From: Castor canadensis
Taxonomy: Eukaryota; Chordata; Mammalia; Rodentia; Castoridae
Length of the DNA stretch: 64,000 bases
Direction: 5' to 3'
Assembly (NCBI RefSeq): GCF_047511655.1
Contig: NC_133400.1
Span: 3,199,001-3,263,000, forward strand
Shown piece after piece: positions 35,111 through 48,679 of the stretch. The notes beneath the pieces were generated by a model, which had not been told where the DNA came from, ran no database searches, and was given only the letters and a program-made list of their open reading frames with translations. How positions within the stretch are numbered: the first letter of the stretch is position 1; each line of letters starts with the position of its first letter. The translations under genes and the position numbers were made by a program.

Positions 35111-35687
35111 GCTGACATGAATTTGTGGGACACTGTTTAACCCACTTCCCCTCTGAGACCTGATGCGTGGGACAGGAACAAGTTCCTCTTGTCTGCCAGT
35201 TATCCCAAGGCAGGAGACAGGGATAGGGTGAAAAGGGAGGGACAGTGCAGCCGTTTGTGCGGGACAGCAGCCGGCACTGGACCTCACATACCCCTTCTGC
35301 TCAAAGGCCTCCTGTGGCAGCCGGGGCCATGGTCACAGTGATACCCCTCGTGCCTTGTTCTGTGAGGGTGGCAGACACTGGCATCATAGGAACCAGCAGG
35401 GTTGTACTCATGACAGCGGGAAGACCTAAGTCACAGTTGGGGAGTGCAAGGCACAGCGGAGCTCTCATGGGCTCAAGGCCATGGGACCAGTCAGAGAGGC
35501 TGAATGTTCTGGCCCCACAGTGCATCCTGTTATAGGCACCAGTGGGGGCAGGGCTGGGGCCACAGAGACACAGCGAGGGGAACAGCAAAATAGGGTTGGG
35601 AGGTTCTCTGTGGGTCCTACAAAGTTCGGAATCAGTGTCACCGGTGTCACCTGGGGATGACTGTCCTGATGACTGTCCTGCTCCTAG

Positions 35688-35718
35688 TGACTCAGTTGTC
35701 ACTGGACCAACTGAGTCA
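35688..35718. promoter_or_regulatory. Perfect 11-bp inverted repeat carrying two AP-1 consensus sites
   Basis: Arms TGACTCAGTTG (35688-35698) and CAACTGAGTCA (35708-35718) flank a 9-base loop. TGACTCA (35688-35694) and TGAGTCA (35712-35718) are both textbook AP-1/TRE sites. A perfect 12-bp tandem repeat (GATGACTGTCCT, 35656-35679) lies just upstream. Binding is inferred from consensus only. Confidence 0.5.
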
Positions 35719-35730
35719 GAAATTGAGGAT

Positions 35731-35847
35731 TCTGGGGCTGGTAGAGCAGCTCAAGAGTTAGAGCACCTGCCTAGCAAGCATGAAGCCCTGAGTTCAAAAC
35801 CCCAGTGCCACAAAAACAAAAACAAAACCAAAATAAAAAAGAAATAG
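35731..35847 (+). mobile_element. ID-type SINE with long A-rich tail
   Basis: Sense ID unit (CACCTGCCTAGCAAGCATGA, GAGTTCAAAACCCCAGTGCC) with an (AAAAC)n-rich tail. Flanks AGAAATTGAGGATTCT and AGAAATAGGGAATTCT look like a decayed target-site duplication. Confidence 0.88.
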
Positions 35848-35904
35848 GGAATTCTAACAACCCAACCTGGAGGTCCCAGAGCTGTGTGTGTGTGAGAGCC
35901 ATGG

Positions 35905-36095
35905 TGAAGTGGCTAAGGAGTCAAGGGTCTGGGTTCAAATCCTGACCCTGACCCTGCCTGGCTGCAGCCTCCTGCAAATCATGTCACTTGCCCAAGCCTC
36001 AGTTTTTCTTCTGTAAAACCAGGTGACAAATGGGCATCTGTCCCTTGTCAAGTTTGGGGAATTTTCTGAGGTAAGCACTAGACATTGTGCCCAGC
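35905..36095 (+). mobile_element. MIR SINE
   Basis: GTGAAGTGGCTAAGGAGTCA, GGTTCAAATCCTGACC, TGCCCAAGCCTCAGTTTTTC and GGTAAGCACTAGACATTGTG follow the MIR order. Confidence 0.85.
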
Positions 36096-36419
36096 AAGCC
36101 TTCCTACTATGGGGGCAGCTTCAGGTGGCTGGGGGCCTCTAGAAAGAGTGGAACTGCAGGTGTGGGCTTTCCTGCCAGAGTGGCTGGCAGGGCTGCAGGC
36201 TGCCTTGGGGACCACCTTAGTGGTCTCTGGAATCCCGAGGAAGGCACCCATGCAGCTCAGTTAACCCTGGACAATCCCTCAGGCTCTTGGGGCCAGAGCT
36301 GGTCGTAGGGACTGTCTGTCCAGTGAGGATCCCTTGGAGCAGCCTGGTGTTGGGCGGGGGAGGGCAATCATGGAGTTGTGTGCTGGGTTGGTGGATTCTC
36401 ATTGTTTTATAATAGGCCT

Positions 36420-37080
36420 TTTTGGAACTGTTTAAATTTATAGAGAATTTGAAGTCAGGCAGGTGGCACATACCTGGAATTCCAGCTACTTGGGAGGAGG
36501 TAGAGTCAGAAGATTGCAAGTTTGTGTCCAGACCATAAAAGGTAGTGAGACCCTGTCTCAAAAACAAAATACAGAACAAAAGGGCTGGAGGTGTAGCGCG
36601 AGTGACAGAGCACCTGCCAAGCATTCTTGAGGCCCTGGGTTCAATCCCTAATATTGCCAAAAAAGAAAAAGGATAATTTGAGAAGACAGCACAGAGTTCC
36701 CATGTGCTCCACACCTGGTTTCCCCCATCACAGAATGTTACATTAGGGCTGGGGGCGTGGCTGCAGTGATAGAAGAACACCTGCCTAGCAAGGGTGAGGC
36801 CCTGAGTTCAAATTCCAGTACTGCCAAAAGTGTTCTCTCCAGAATCGCTGCAGAGCTGTTCTTAACTGAAGCCCACACTTTGTTCAGGTTTCTCCACATA
36901 CCTTTCTGTCCTGAGGTCCCCTCAGGATCCCACATGTGACCCATCTGTTGTGTCTCCTTGGCCTCCTCTGGGCTGTGACAGTTTCTGAGTCCCCTTGCTC
37001 TTGGGACCTCGATTGTTATAGGGCATGCTGAAGTATTTTGTCGGCTGTTGGTAGGTTGTCCTGTCTTTGTTAGTGGCTGA
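36420..37080. mobile_element. Old L1 fragment interrupted by two SINEs
   Basis: L1-like text (TTAAATTTATAGAGAATTTG; CTGTGACAGTTTCTGAG) is split by a B1-ID dimeric SINE (36455-36670, plus) and an ID SINE (36746-36829, plus; GCCCTGAGTTCAAATTCCAG). The same L1 segment occurs again at 58135-58545. Confidence 0.7.
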
Positions 37081-38528
37081 GGTCCCAGGGAAGTTGTGGA
37101 GCTATGTCTGGTGACAGTGAGAGTGGGAACTGAGGATGGCCATGCACAGCCGAGGTCAGCCATCCCAGAATCCAGACCCCAGATGTCCCTGTCCATCACC
37201 CAACCCTTTTGTGGGCACTCAGAGCCTTGTCCCTCGCTCAGCCTGGAGCCCAGGCCCGGCTGCCCTTATGACAGCCATCCTCCTGATTGGCTGTCAGAGG
37301 CTCCAGCCTGGCCCCAGGTCACCAGAATACAGAGCCGTCCCATTTCCCATTAAAGTGTGGATAGCTGCAGTCCCGAGTTGGTCAGGAGACTGCTCATCCC
37401 ATAAATGGCTACTTCATCCCTACTGTGTGCTGACCTGGGCACAGGTACCACACTAGACCTGCAGACCAGCAGTGCAAGGGAAGCAATGAGTGATAGTGGA
37501 TCCGCAGACCTGCCCAGGGAGGCTGGGGGTGCCCCCAGGTAGGAGAGCAGCTGGGGAGGAGTGGGAGGGAGGGGTCCTGGGCAGTGGGAACCTAGTAGGA
37601 GAAAGCTGGCTACATGTCAGAGCAGTTTTCAGAATGCATTGGGAGTTTTATGTGTTTGAAGGGCGCTCACATGGTGGCTCCAATCCCAGCTACGCCAAGA
37701 GTCAGAAACAGCCATGGCCAAGGTTGTGACTTCCTGGGCTTTTGTGTCCTCTGTAAAGTGGGCTTTCAGCTTCCTGTCCAGGGGCTCAGGGAGGTCTGAA
37801 GTCTCAATGCCTAGGACAGGTGGGTATACCTAAACCAGAGGCTCGATGTACCCTGGGGGTTCCATGGTGCTAATTCCCTTCCCCTGGTATGCAGTGCTAC
37901 AGACTTCGTGCTTGCTGACAAACATATTTAGTATCTAGCATGGCCAGCCCTGAGCTGAGACCCAAGGAAGCAGCAGTGTGGCTCCTGCCCTGGTGGGAGA
38001 CAGAAGTGAATGTGTCAACCTGCAGCCAGAGCTAGGGTTTAGCCCCACTGCTCACCTCCATCCTCTAGGCCAAGAGGGATCAGTGGGCTGCATTACCTCT
38101 CTACCCGTGATGGTGTGGCCCTACTGTGTACCTGCTGTCCTCCAGCTGGACACGGAGGCACTTCATGTATCCCAGGAGAGCCCTGCAGGGGGAGGCTGCT
38201 ACCTAGGGGATAGGTAGTCTTTATTCCACTGAGGAGTGACAGTGTGTGGCAGCAGCTGTCGCTCAGCCATGATCACCCCCAGTGCAGCAGGAAACAGGCA
38301 CAGAGGGTAAGAAAATTGCTCAGAGCATGCAGCCTGTGTCAGTGAAGGACAATGGGGAGGTTGGAGTCCTTCAGCTCCTGCCTGTGGCTCCAGCCCTGCT
38401 GATATGCAATGGAGCCATATGAGGACAGCTGCTCTCAAGTGCCTGCTTTGTGCCAGAATTACAGTGACACGATTCTCAACCCTAGTTAATTTGCCTGTCC
38501 CCTCACCCCACCCCATAATCTCCAGATT

Positions 38529-38823
38529 TGGAGCCAGGTGCTGTGGCTCATGTCTGTAATCCTAGCTACTAGGGAGTTAGAGATTGGGAGGATGAGGTTA
38601 AAGGCCAGACGGGCAAACAGTTAGTGAGACCCCATCTCAATCAGTAAGCCAGGTGTGTGGGTGTAACCTTAGTTAAGTGGGAAGTATAAGTAGGAGAATT
38701 GTGGGCAAAAATGCAAAACTCAACCTGAAAAACAACTAACGCAAAAAAGGGTTGGTGTCATGGATCAAGTGGTAGAATGCCTTCCTGACGAGTGCAAGAC
38801 CCTGAGTTCAAAAAAAAAAAAAA
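38529..38823 (+). mobile_element. Trimeric SINE in sense orientation
   Basis: Order: 7SL-like unit (GCCAGGTGCTGTGGCTCATG, GAGACCCCATCTCAATC), a second diverged unit (AAGCCAGGTGTGTGGGTGTA, CAAAACTCAACCTG), then the ID unit (GATCAAGTGGTAGAATGCC) and A15 (38809-38823). It shows that the ID part is the 3' module. Confidence 0.9.
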
Positions 38824-38854
38824 GGTGCAAGATTCGGGAGGAGAAAAACCCATG

Positions 38855-39060
38855 GAGCCACGTGTGGTGGTGCATGCCTACTACAGTCCTGGCACTTGAG
38901 AGGCTGAGGCAGGGCGATCCTGAGTTTGAGGCCAACCTGGTCTCCATAAATGCATTTAAAACAAACGAGGGCTGGAGGCCGGCAAGTGAGAGAGCAAGTG
39001 TGAAGCTCTGAGTTCAAACCCCAGTGCTGCCACAAATAAGTAAATAGGTAAATAAGTAAG
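38855..39060 (+). mobile_element. B1-ID dimeric SINE
   Basis: CACGTGTGGTGGTGCATGCC, GAGGCTGAGGCAGGGCGATC, GGCCAACCTGGTCTCC, then ID text AGTTCAAACCCCAGTGCTGC and an AAATAAGT-rich tail. Confidence 0.88.
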
Positions 39061-39179
39061 AGGACGCCCAGTCACACTTCAACTTTAGGCAGTTAAGGAA
39101 TAATAGTCTCGTTCAAGTTTATCCCCAGTACTTCACTCTACATTAAATCCAGATGTATCCACGCCCTGGATTTTTTGGG

Positions 39180-39320
39180 AAGCCCAACTCCCAGGGAACA
39201 TTTGGCAGTGTTGGAGACAGTGCTGGTTTCCCTAGGTGGGTGTGCGACAGCATCAGAGACCAGGGACGGTGCTAAACTCCCCACCGAGCACAGGCGGCCC
39301 CTCCACAGCCACAGGGGATG
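39180..39320. mobile_element. MER5A-like hAT fossil
   Basis: AACATTTGGCAGTGTTGGAG, GTCGCACAC-like text as GTGTGCGACAGCATC and GACCAGGGACGGTGCTAAAC follow MER5A. Confidence 0.7.
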
Positions 39321-39699
39321 ATTGGTGGAGCCGGTCGGTGGGGGAGCCAGGCAGGCTGCCTAACGCTTGCTGCTTTCTGTGACCTGTTTTTGGCATTGTC
39401 CTCACTGGGAGGCTTGCTCATGTCCACTGTAGGGATGGTAGACTGAGGGCCAGGAGGAGAGACCGGCACTGAGAAGTGATGGGGCCAGGCCCTTTGCTCT
39501 GTCGCCATATCCTCCATGATGGACACCCTCGGCAGCTGTCCTGGAGGGGTCACTGTGGGGTGAGTAGGGACGTCTGCTGAAGGGAGAGCTGACAGGAGGA
39601 CGTGGGAGGGCGCTAGGGGACAGCAGGTGGTGGTGCCCCACCTCAGCCCCACCTCAGTGCTGAGCGCCATGGCCTCCTTTCTCGGCTCCTCCCATGGCA

Positions 39700-39930
39700 G
39701 CGCGTCCTGACGCAAGCTGGGGCTTTTTCCTTAATTAAAAAGAGATTTAAAACATCTCTATTGGGCCAGGGCTGCCTCAAAAAGTTAAAACCTGCCAGAG
39801 CTGCCCGGCCTCGTCCATAATAGTACCAGGCTTTTCCTGTAATTGGAATTACAAAAGAAAGATTAAATGTATGTGGAACCCTCAGATGCATTTGTCAGGT
39901 TTTTGAAAATTTTGCACTGGCTTATCTCTG
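39700..39930. promoter_or_regulatory. Repeat-free AT-rich block, candidate conserved element
   Basis: Contains TTAATTAAAAAGAGATTTAA and a perfect palindrome TGTAATTGGAATTACA (39838-39853), which pairs two homeodomain cores as TAAT-N4-ATTA. No interspersed-repeat signature. Function as an intronic enhancer is inference from motif density only. Confidence 0.35.
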
Positions 39931-39943
39931 AGAGATTAGCACC

Positions 39944-40160
39944 AGCTCCAGTTCCCACTCAGCTCCAGTTCCCACTCAGCCCCTGTGTTCCTGCCCCAGG
40001 GCCTTTGCGTGTGCTGCAGCTGCCCCAGTGCCCTCTCCTGTGTCCCTCTACCTCTAAGTGACCCAGTTCTAGTTTACATACCTCTGCATCTGGGAGGGCA
40101 GCCCCTGCAGCAGACCCTGTGTGACCCCAGCAGGTCCCTGACACTGTAACACTGTCAGTA
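39944..40160. repeat. 17-bp tandem duplication and L2-like text
   Basis: AGCTCCAGTTCCCACTC is repeated perfectly at 39944-39960 and 39961-39977. Following text (TCCTGCCCCAGGGCCTTTGC) resembles the 3' part of an L2 element. Confidence 0.6.
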
Positions 40161-41529
40161 CTGTTGGGAGGACAAATAATGAGTCCCTTGCAGGTCCTCA
40201 CAGGGTCGAGTGTCCCATGAGCACAGTCTTCAAAAACCCAGCATCATGGCTTTTCCCGTAGAGGGCTTCAGTCCCTAGAGAGGGGCCCTCCCTACTTTTC
40301 TTTGCCATCTTCGGGGTCCCCTCTCTGTCACTGGAGCCTGGAGCAGGAGGCACAGGGAGCGTCTGCTGTGACTATTTTGTTCTCAGCTGTGTCTCCAAAC
40401 CTGGAACCACAGTAGGTGCACAGTAAGTGCCTGTGACCCAAGCAGGCCAGGCTCCGTGCTGGGGTTTGTACTGCTGCTGCAACAGGGCAGGGAGGCAGCC
40501 CAGGCTCAGAGGCCACAGCAGACAATTTGAGTCCTTCCCGGAGCCCGTGGCCATTCAGATTCAAGAGGGAAAGGTGTCCCCACTGTCCTGCTGGGATCAG
40601 CAACATTCTGCCCAGCACCTGCTCCAGCTGCATGGCTGCAAGGGGGTGACAGGTGCTCAGGTGACGGACGCAGCGGGGCTATCCAGCTGTCACAGTGCCA
40701 CCAAATGGATGTGCTTAGAGTGGGGTCCTTCTAAGTGGGCACTGCAAGCCCAGCTCTGGGGAAGGGGGGTTCTCACCTGAAAAATGTGCATAACAATTGC
40801 ACTGCCAGGGATGGAATGAGGACGGTGTGTGGCGCTCACCCCCCACCAGGCCCTTCCAGTGTACGCAGGTGCTGTTATTCACCCCTCGGGGCAGGTGAGG
40901 AAGCAGAAGCCAGCCTGGTGGAGCCACTGCCCAGGTGGATTGAAGCCCAGGTGTCCTTCTGGCCTCCTGCTGAACTATAGGTCCAGTAGGTTGGAGCCCA
41001 CCATCTGTTAACTGTTAATGGTGCTTAGGAGAAGAGGGACACTGGGCCCCCCTGTAGTTCCTGACGGAGTGGTGTGCTGTTTTACAAATAACCAGTAGAG
41101 GGTGCCCTTGAGCCACGACGCCCGCTCCAGCCAGTGCCCCCAGTAGGCCTGGGGAAGTCTGAAGCTGATAGGGAATCTGCCATGTGCCAGGGGCATTCTG
41201 GGTAGATCCCAGATGTGGGGTCTCAGGCATGAGCTTGTCTGGCCCAGGGCTTTGGAAGGATGAGAGTGGGGGCTGAGACAGAAGGGAAGGGGATGCTCCT
41301 GGATTCCGTATGTCCTCGAGCCACGCCTCCCTTCTGACCCTTGTGCCCTCTGTGGTGTGACTATGAATGTAGGTTCCGCTCACAGCCTGAGGTGGTCCCA
41401 GCAGGGAGGTGACCTGTCTTAGCAGGAAGGTGGCACTGGCCTTCACCTCTAGTTCAGTATCCCCCTAGCTCCTGGCCAGCTGGATGCGTGCAGGCCACTT
41501 CTCCCACACCATCTCCTACAGGGTTGGTG

Positions 41530-41720
41530 TCATGGCTCCATTTTTATAGCCAGGGAAACTGAGGCTCAGAGAGTGAAGCGTCTCAGCCACCCAGCACAGC
41601 CACCTAGCTCATGGTTCCCAGAATCACCTGGGAGCTTTTCCCCTGAAAGCACAGAATCAGCCCCTCTGAGGCAGAACCCTGGGGAGGGGATTACTAAAAC
41701 CTCCCAGGTGGGCCCAGCAG
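41530..41720. mobile_element. MIR fragment and hAT-like fossil
   Basis: 41530-41600 resembles MIR antisense (GGGAAACTGAGGCTCAGAGA). 41610-41720 resembles a MER20-type element (CCCAGAATCACCTGGGAGCT). Confidence 0.55.
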
Positions 41721-42546
41721 CCTGGAGCCAGCAGAGGCCAAAGCCATGCCTCAGAGCCTACTCAGCTGGGTACTGAAGTGTCTTCTGCTAGGGCTGTGCC
41801 TGCTGTTTGCACAGTAGAAGGAAGGGGGTCCAGGCCAGGGGACCCCAAGCACACGACAGAGCCGCCCTCTCAGGAAGGCTTCCTGTGTAGGCGCTGTCCT
41901 ACCTGAGCCTGCAGTGGGCCTGGGTCCCAGCGTCTGCTGGGTCCCACCTGGGCCTTGGTGGCCTGGAATCCCAGCCAAGCGCTTTCCTTCAGGAAATAGA
42001 CCTTTAATAGCTTGAGGCAGACTCATAACTAACCGAACAGCTCTGGCCACTGCACAGACAGCTCCTTGTCTGGGGCAGCGTTGGCGGTCAGTTTTTAATG
42101 CCCAAAGTCACCTTGGCCCTCCTGAGAGCTTTGCCCTCTGCTCTGCCACCTCTGCTGTGGAGGCCGGGCCACCCTGGGGACTGAGAGGGGCTGGCCTCCT
42201 GCCTTCCTCCTTCCCTCCCTCCTCCTGGCTGCCAGCATCTCTCTAGGGCTCCTGAGCCACAGTTGCTTCCAGATTAATGGTGTGGGCTTTGAGTTCAAGC
42301 TCCAGGCCCTGTTAAAATGCAAATGGGGGCCCAGAGGTGTGTGGCTTTTGACTGTTAGCATCTTGCATTAGAATTTTGTTGGACTATTTGAGGAGGAGTG
42401 CTCTGAGCTGTCCTGTCAATGAGCTCCTCCAGCCTCCTTTCCCGGGGCCTCCTGGGGAAGTGCTTTGCCAGGAGAATGTCTAGGCAAAGTCTGTCGATCC
42501 ATTTGTTCCCTCACAAGCAGCCACAGCCAGCTAGGCAGGTGCTTTG

Positions 42547-42644
42547 TTTTTACTTTTTTTTTTTTTTTGCAGTACTGGGGTTTGAACTCAGGGCCTCCAG
42601 CTCTCGAGGCAAGTGCTCTACCACTTGAGCCACACTCCAGCCCT
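42547..42644 (-). mobile_element. Young ID-type SINE with perfect 15-bp target-site duplication
   Basis: T15 run (42555-42569), then GTACTGGGGTTTGAACTCAG and GTGCTCTACCACTTGAGCC. TAGGCAGGTGCTTTG occurs perfectly at 42532-42546 and 42645-42659. Confidence 0.96.
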
Positions 42645-42769
42645 TAGGCAGGTGCTTTGAGTTTGGGTTTTTGGCATGTTTGTTGAGGTGCTGTTATCTC
42701 CTGGGACACCTGGCATGTCCCAGGTCAGCCTCCCAGAAGCCGTCCTGGGGGCTGTGCAGCAGCAGTTGG

Positions 42770-42855
42770 CTAACCATAACCCTCAGCTGGATCTGGCCAG
42801 CTGCCTGCTTTTACAAATAAAATTTCGTTGGAACAGCATGGCGGCTAACTTCCCC
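42770..42855. mobile_element. hAT-like DNA-transposon fossil
   Basis: TTGGCTAACCATAACCCTCA, GGATCTGGCCAGCTGCCTGC and ACAAATAAAATTTCGTTGGA match a common old non-autonomous hAT element in order. Confidence 0.6.
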
Positions 42856-43247
42856 CAGGGCCAGCCATCTAAGAGAGGACAGAAACGAGTGGCAGTGTCT
42901 TAGAACCTTGCTTTTGAAGTCATTGTCACTTCTGTCCTATTCTGTCCCTTAAAAGTGGTTCTCTAAGTCTACCCCTCCCCCCAGGGCTGACAGTCCACAG
43001 CTGTGCACATGGTTTAGAGCCACCACACTGACCGGTGGGTCGATGGTGCCAGGGCCTGAGGAGTAAGTACAGAAGGTTGTCACCACTGTACTCGGCTCCT
43101 GCCATCGCCAGGGTGTTGACACTTAAGCTAATGCAACCTGAGTCTGTGCTTCTGGGGGACAAAAAACCCCAAAACAAAGAGGAAGGATGGAGTTGAGGAT
43201 CTTAATGCCTGATTCAGTGTTGCCAAAAACTTGGGAGGTTGGTGGGA

Positions 43248-43470
43248 GTGTTGAGATGGCTTCTTACTATGTAGTCCAGGCTGGCCTTGAACTGTGAACC
43301 TCCTGATCTCTTCCTTAGTAGCTGGGATTAAAAGCATGAGCCACTGCACTCATCTTTTTTGTTGTTTTGAGACAATTTCTCACTCTGTTGGCTAGGCTGT
43401 GCTCTAACTCATGATCCTCTGCCTCAGCCTCCTGAGTGCTGGGATTATAGGCATGCACCACCACACTTCA
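43248..43470 (-). mobile_element. Two adjacent B1-like SINE units
   Basis: 43248-43352 (TAGTCCAGGCTGGCCTTGAA, GTAGCTGGGATTAAAAGC) and 43360-43470 (GAGACAATTTCTCACTCTG, GTGCTGGGATTATAGGCATG), both antisense. Confidence 0.85.
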
Positions 43471-44211
43471 TGCAGAATGCAAAACACTTATTAACCGTCT
43501 TGGGCTTGGTGCTGGGCTCAGGGGAAATAGAGGAGTGAAATTATGGCTGCCTTCAGGTGTTCTCAGCAAAGGCACACAGGAGTAAGAACTGGTCATGCCA
43601 GTCATGCTGGGGACTTGATGAATTTTGTTACCCTGGTAAAGGAAGAAAACACACTCCAGGCCTGCAGAGCAGCACACAGCAAGGCAGGAGGGGGTCTCAG
43701 AAACCCAGTGAGTTTGGGGACTGAGTGGTCTGGGAAGTGTGGGCAGGCAGAGGGAGGGGAGGGCAGATGGTGAGGGCGGGAAGCTGGACTAAGAGGCCGG
43801 ATTAATTGCCTATAATTGACATTTCCCAGAATGCATTTCATGATTCTGTGCGGTATTAATGAGTGTTTCTCCAGAAATGGACTCTGAGTTCATCCAAGTT
43901 CAGGAAGCCCAGGCAGGGTTACGCACAAATAAAAATCCTTCCTCACTGCAGGACTTCTCAGAACCTTTAGCTCTCTACCCTGCTGTGAATCTCCAACAGT
44001 CCAGAGTACATGAGATTCAGTCATCAAATGTGCTTGATTCCCAACCTCATCTGGTTGTGGAACCCCTTCCTGAAGCAGCTCAGAGGGCTGGTGTTTCAGG
44101 AAACAGGCTTTGGGAAATGCTGCCCTTAGGCCTTTGTCAGGAGCTAATGCATTTTCTGAGTAGGGCATGGTGTGATGGGATTTGCTGTGCAGGGAAGATT
44201 GGAGCCAGTCA

Positions 44212-44312
44212 GGCCAGGAGGCAGAAGGAGGAGCGGGGGAGCGTGAGGAGGGAGAGGAGGCAGAGGCAGAGGGGCAGCAGGGTGAGGAGGAAGGAGGAGA
44301 AGGGTGAGGCTT
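44212..44312. repeat. Polypurine (GA-rich) tract
   Basis: About 100 bp are over 90% G and A on the plus strand, in blocks such as GAGGAAGGAGGAGAAGGGTG. It makes a Lys/Arg/Glu-rich open frame that is not a gene. It lies 0.6 kb before the second coding exon of C16orf74. Confidence 0.85.
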
Positions 44313-44696
44313 GGGTTGCCGGTGGCTGCGCTGGCTCCTACGGGATGGGGGTGCACGAGGTGAGAGTGGATGTGGCTAGACGCCAGCTGGAGACCCGAGG
44401 CCAGACTCTGCCAAACGTCCTGCACTTGACCTACTGGCGAGGTGAGCCTCTGAGCTCGGCAACTTAGAAACGGACGGATTCCTGGAAAGGCACCACTGGC
44501 CCAAACTGACATGAGGTGGATTGCGTTTGATTCCGTTTAAGAATCCACATCTGTTCCCCAAAGCTCCTGCACAAGGACATTCCCGGGCCCTGGTGACTAC
44601 CTCGGAGAAGTCAACCCATGGCTTAGAGTCCGGGGGACACTGTGGGTACCAGCCACGTGTTCATCCCTGCTCTGGGCACCCAGGAAACCTCAGTGA

Positions 44697-47358
<2,662 letters not shown>

Positions 47359-47417
47359 TCTGGCTGGATGAGACGGGGAATGGCTTGGATGATGGAGAGA
47401 TGGACCCTGAAGCCTGA
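47359..47417 (+). CDS. C16orf74: C16orf74 last coding exon with stop codon
   Basis: After acceptor TTTTTCCTAG (to 47358) the first two bases complete Val-57. The exon reads WLDETGNGLDDGEMDPEA and stops at TGA 47415-47417. The total protein is 75 residues, against 76 in human. The acidic C-terminus ending DPEA is conserved. All three coding exons are intact and in phase, so the gene is complete and apparently functional in this genome. Confidence 0.97.
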
Positions 47418-47805
47418 GGAGTCGTCTTGTCATGGCTGCCTGGGCAGCTGTGCTGAGCAGCTGAATGGTGACCTGGACCAAGATAGGGGTGGCAGGATGA
47501 GCAGGGCATGTTTTCAAGTGGACCAGACATCCAACGCCTCCATGTTCTTACCTTGGCATGGCAAAGGGGAGGAGACTCTGTCCTGCAGTCACTGTGATGG
47601 CATGGAGTGCCAGGGAGATAACCATCTTCCAAACAGACCCACGCTCCCAGAACCCTGGCCCCCAAGGTCATGGCACACAAGAACTTCTTGCCAGAGGAGT
47701 GACTCCATTTTTTACAAGTTGTTTCACAGATACCAAGACAGCCCCAAACGTGATTTATAATTTCCTCTTTTGCATTATAAATAAAGACCCTCATAAGGAC
47801 TGGTG
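47418..47805 (+). other. C16orf74: C16orf74 3' untranslated region
   Basis: About 385 bp from the stop to just past AATAAA at 47780-47785. It is repeat-free. The cleavage point, inferred 15-25 bases after the signal, is not visible directly. Confidence 0.75.
47780..47785 (+). terminator. Poly(A) signal of C16orf74
   Basis: AATAAA 363 bases after the stop codon, followed by T/G-containing text (GGTGCATCCTGCTT). Confidence 0.75.
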
Positions 47806-48065
47806 CATCCTGCTTCTCGGGATGGAGAAGCAGGGAGAGAGGGGAGTGGGAGGGTCACTGCACATGGGGAGCCATTCTAGCCTGGGTCTGGTCTCTGGGT
47901 GACCTCCAGCCCTCAATTTTCAGACCACCATGTAGGCCTTAGTATGGCCAAGGACACAGGTTCTGAGGTCACATGTGCACCCCCCCCCCAGCTGTGAGGT
48001 GCTGGTGATGACCATCCCTAGGATGAGAGGCAATAAGGGTTATTTTGTTTTTAAGAAAACATCAA

Positions 48066-48252
48066 GTAGCTGGGTATCGGCGGCTGAGGTGGCTGAGGTG
48101 GCTCAGGCCTGTTATCACAGTTCGAAGCCAGCCCCAGACAAATAGTTCACGAGACCCTATCTTCAAAAAAAAAATCATAAAAAAAAGGGCCTTGTAAACG
48201 TGAGGCCCTGCGTTCAAACCTCAGTGCCCCCCACACACACCAAAAAAAAGCA
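48066..48252 (+). mobile_element. B1-ID dimeric SINE
   Basis: A diverged 7SL-like unit (GTAGCTGGGTATCGGCGGCT; triplicated GGCTGAGGT/GGCTCAGG text) and A-rich linker, then an ID fragment GAGGCCCTGCGTTCAAACCT and A8 tail. Confidence 0.8.
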
Positions 48253-48679
48253 TAAAGTTGCTGGCATCCCCATCTTCCTAACCACCAAGCTGATCCTGGC
48301 CGTGTGTCATCCCTGGAGTTTGGCTTCCTCACTGTCCCCAGAAGCAGAGCCTGAAGCAAGAATATGGCTGCTGGGAGGAACATGGGAGGTGGTCCCAGGA
48401 TGACCTGGTAGAAGGTGGGGACATGAATTCAGGTCCTGAGCCTCTCTTGGAGCTAATTTTCCACTAGAAGCACTCTTGGACTCAGAAAAGCAGGTGGAGG
48501 TATGACTGTGGTGTGGTACTGGTGGGGACTGAAACCAGAGCAGGGTGAAGGGCCAGGAGAGACCAGGCTGGTCTCCATAGAGTCGTGACAGCACTAACTC
48601 CTCTTGACACCACTGTGGGACAGTGATGTGTGACCGCACACAGGGAGTGGTGCCAACTGGGCAGCTCCTCCTGCCTTGG

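Noticed and set aside
43859-44467. 202-codon plus-strand ORF
   Set aside because: Half of it is the low-complexity polypurine tract. No homology recognised, no splice or poly(A) context.
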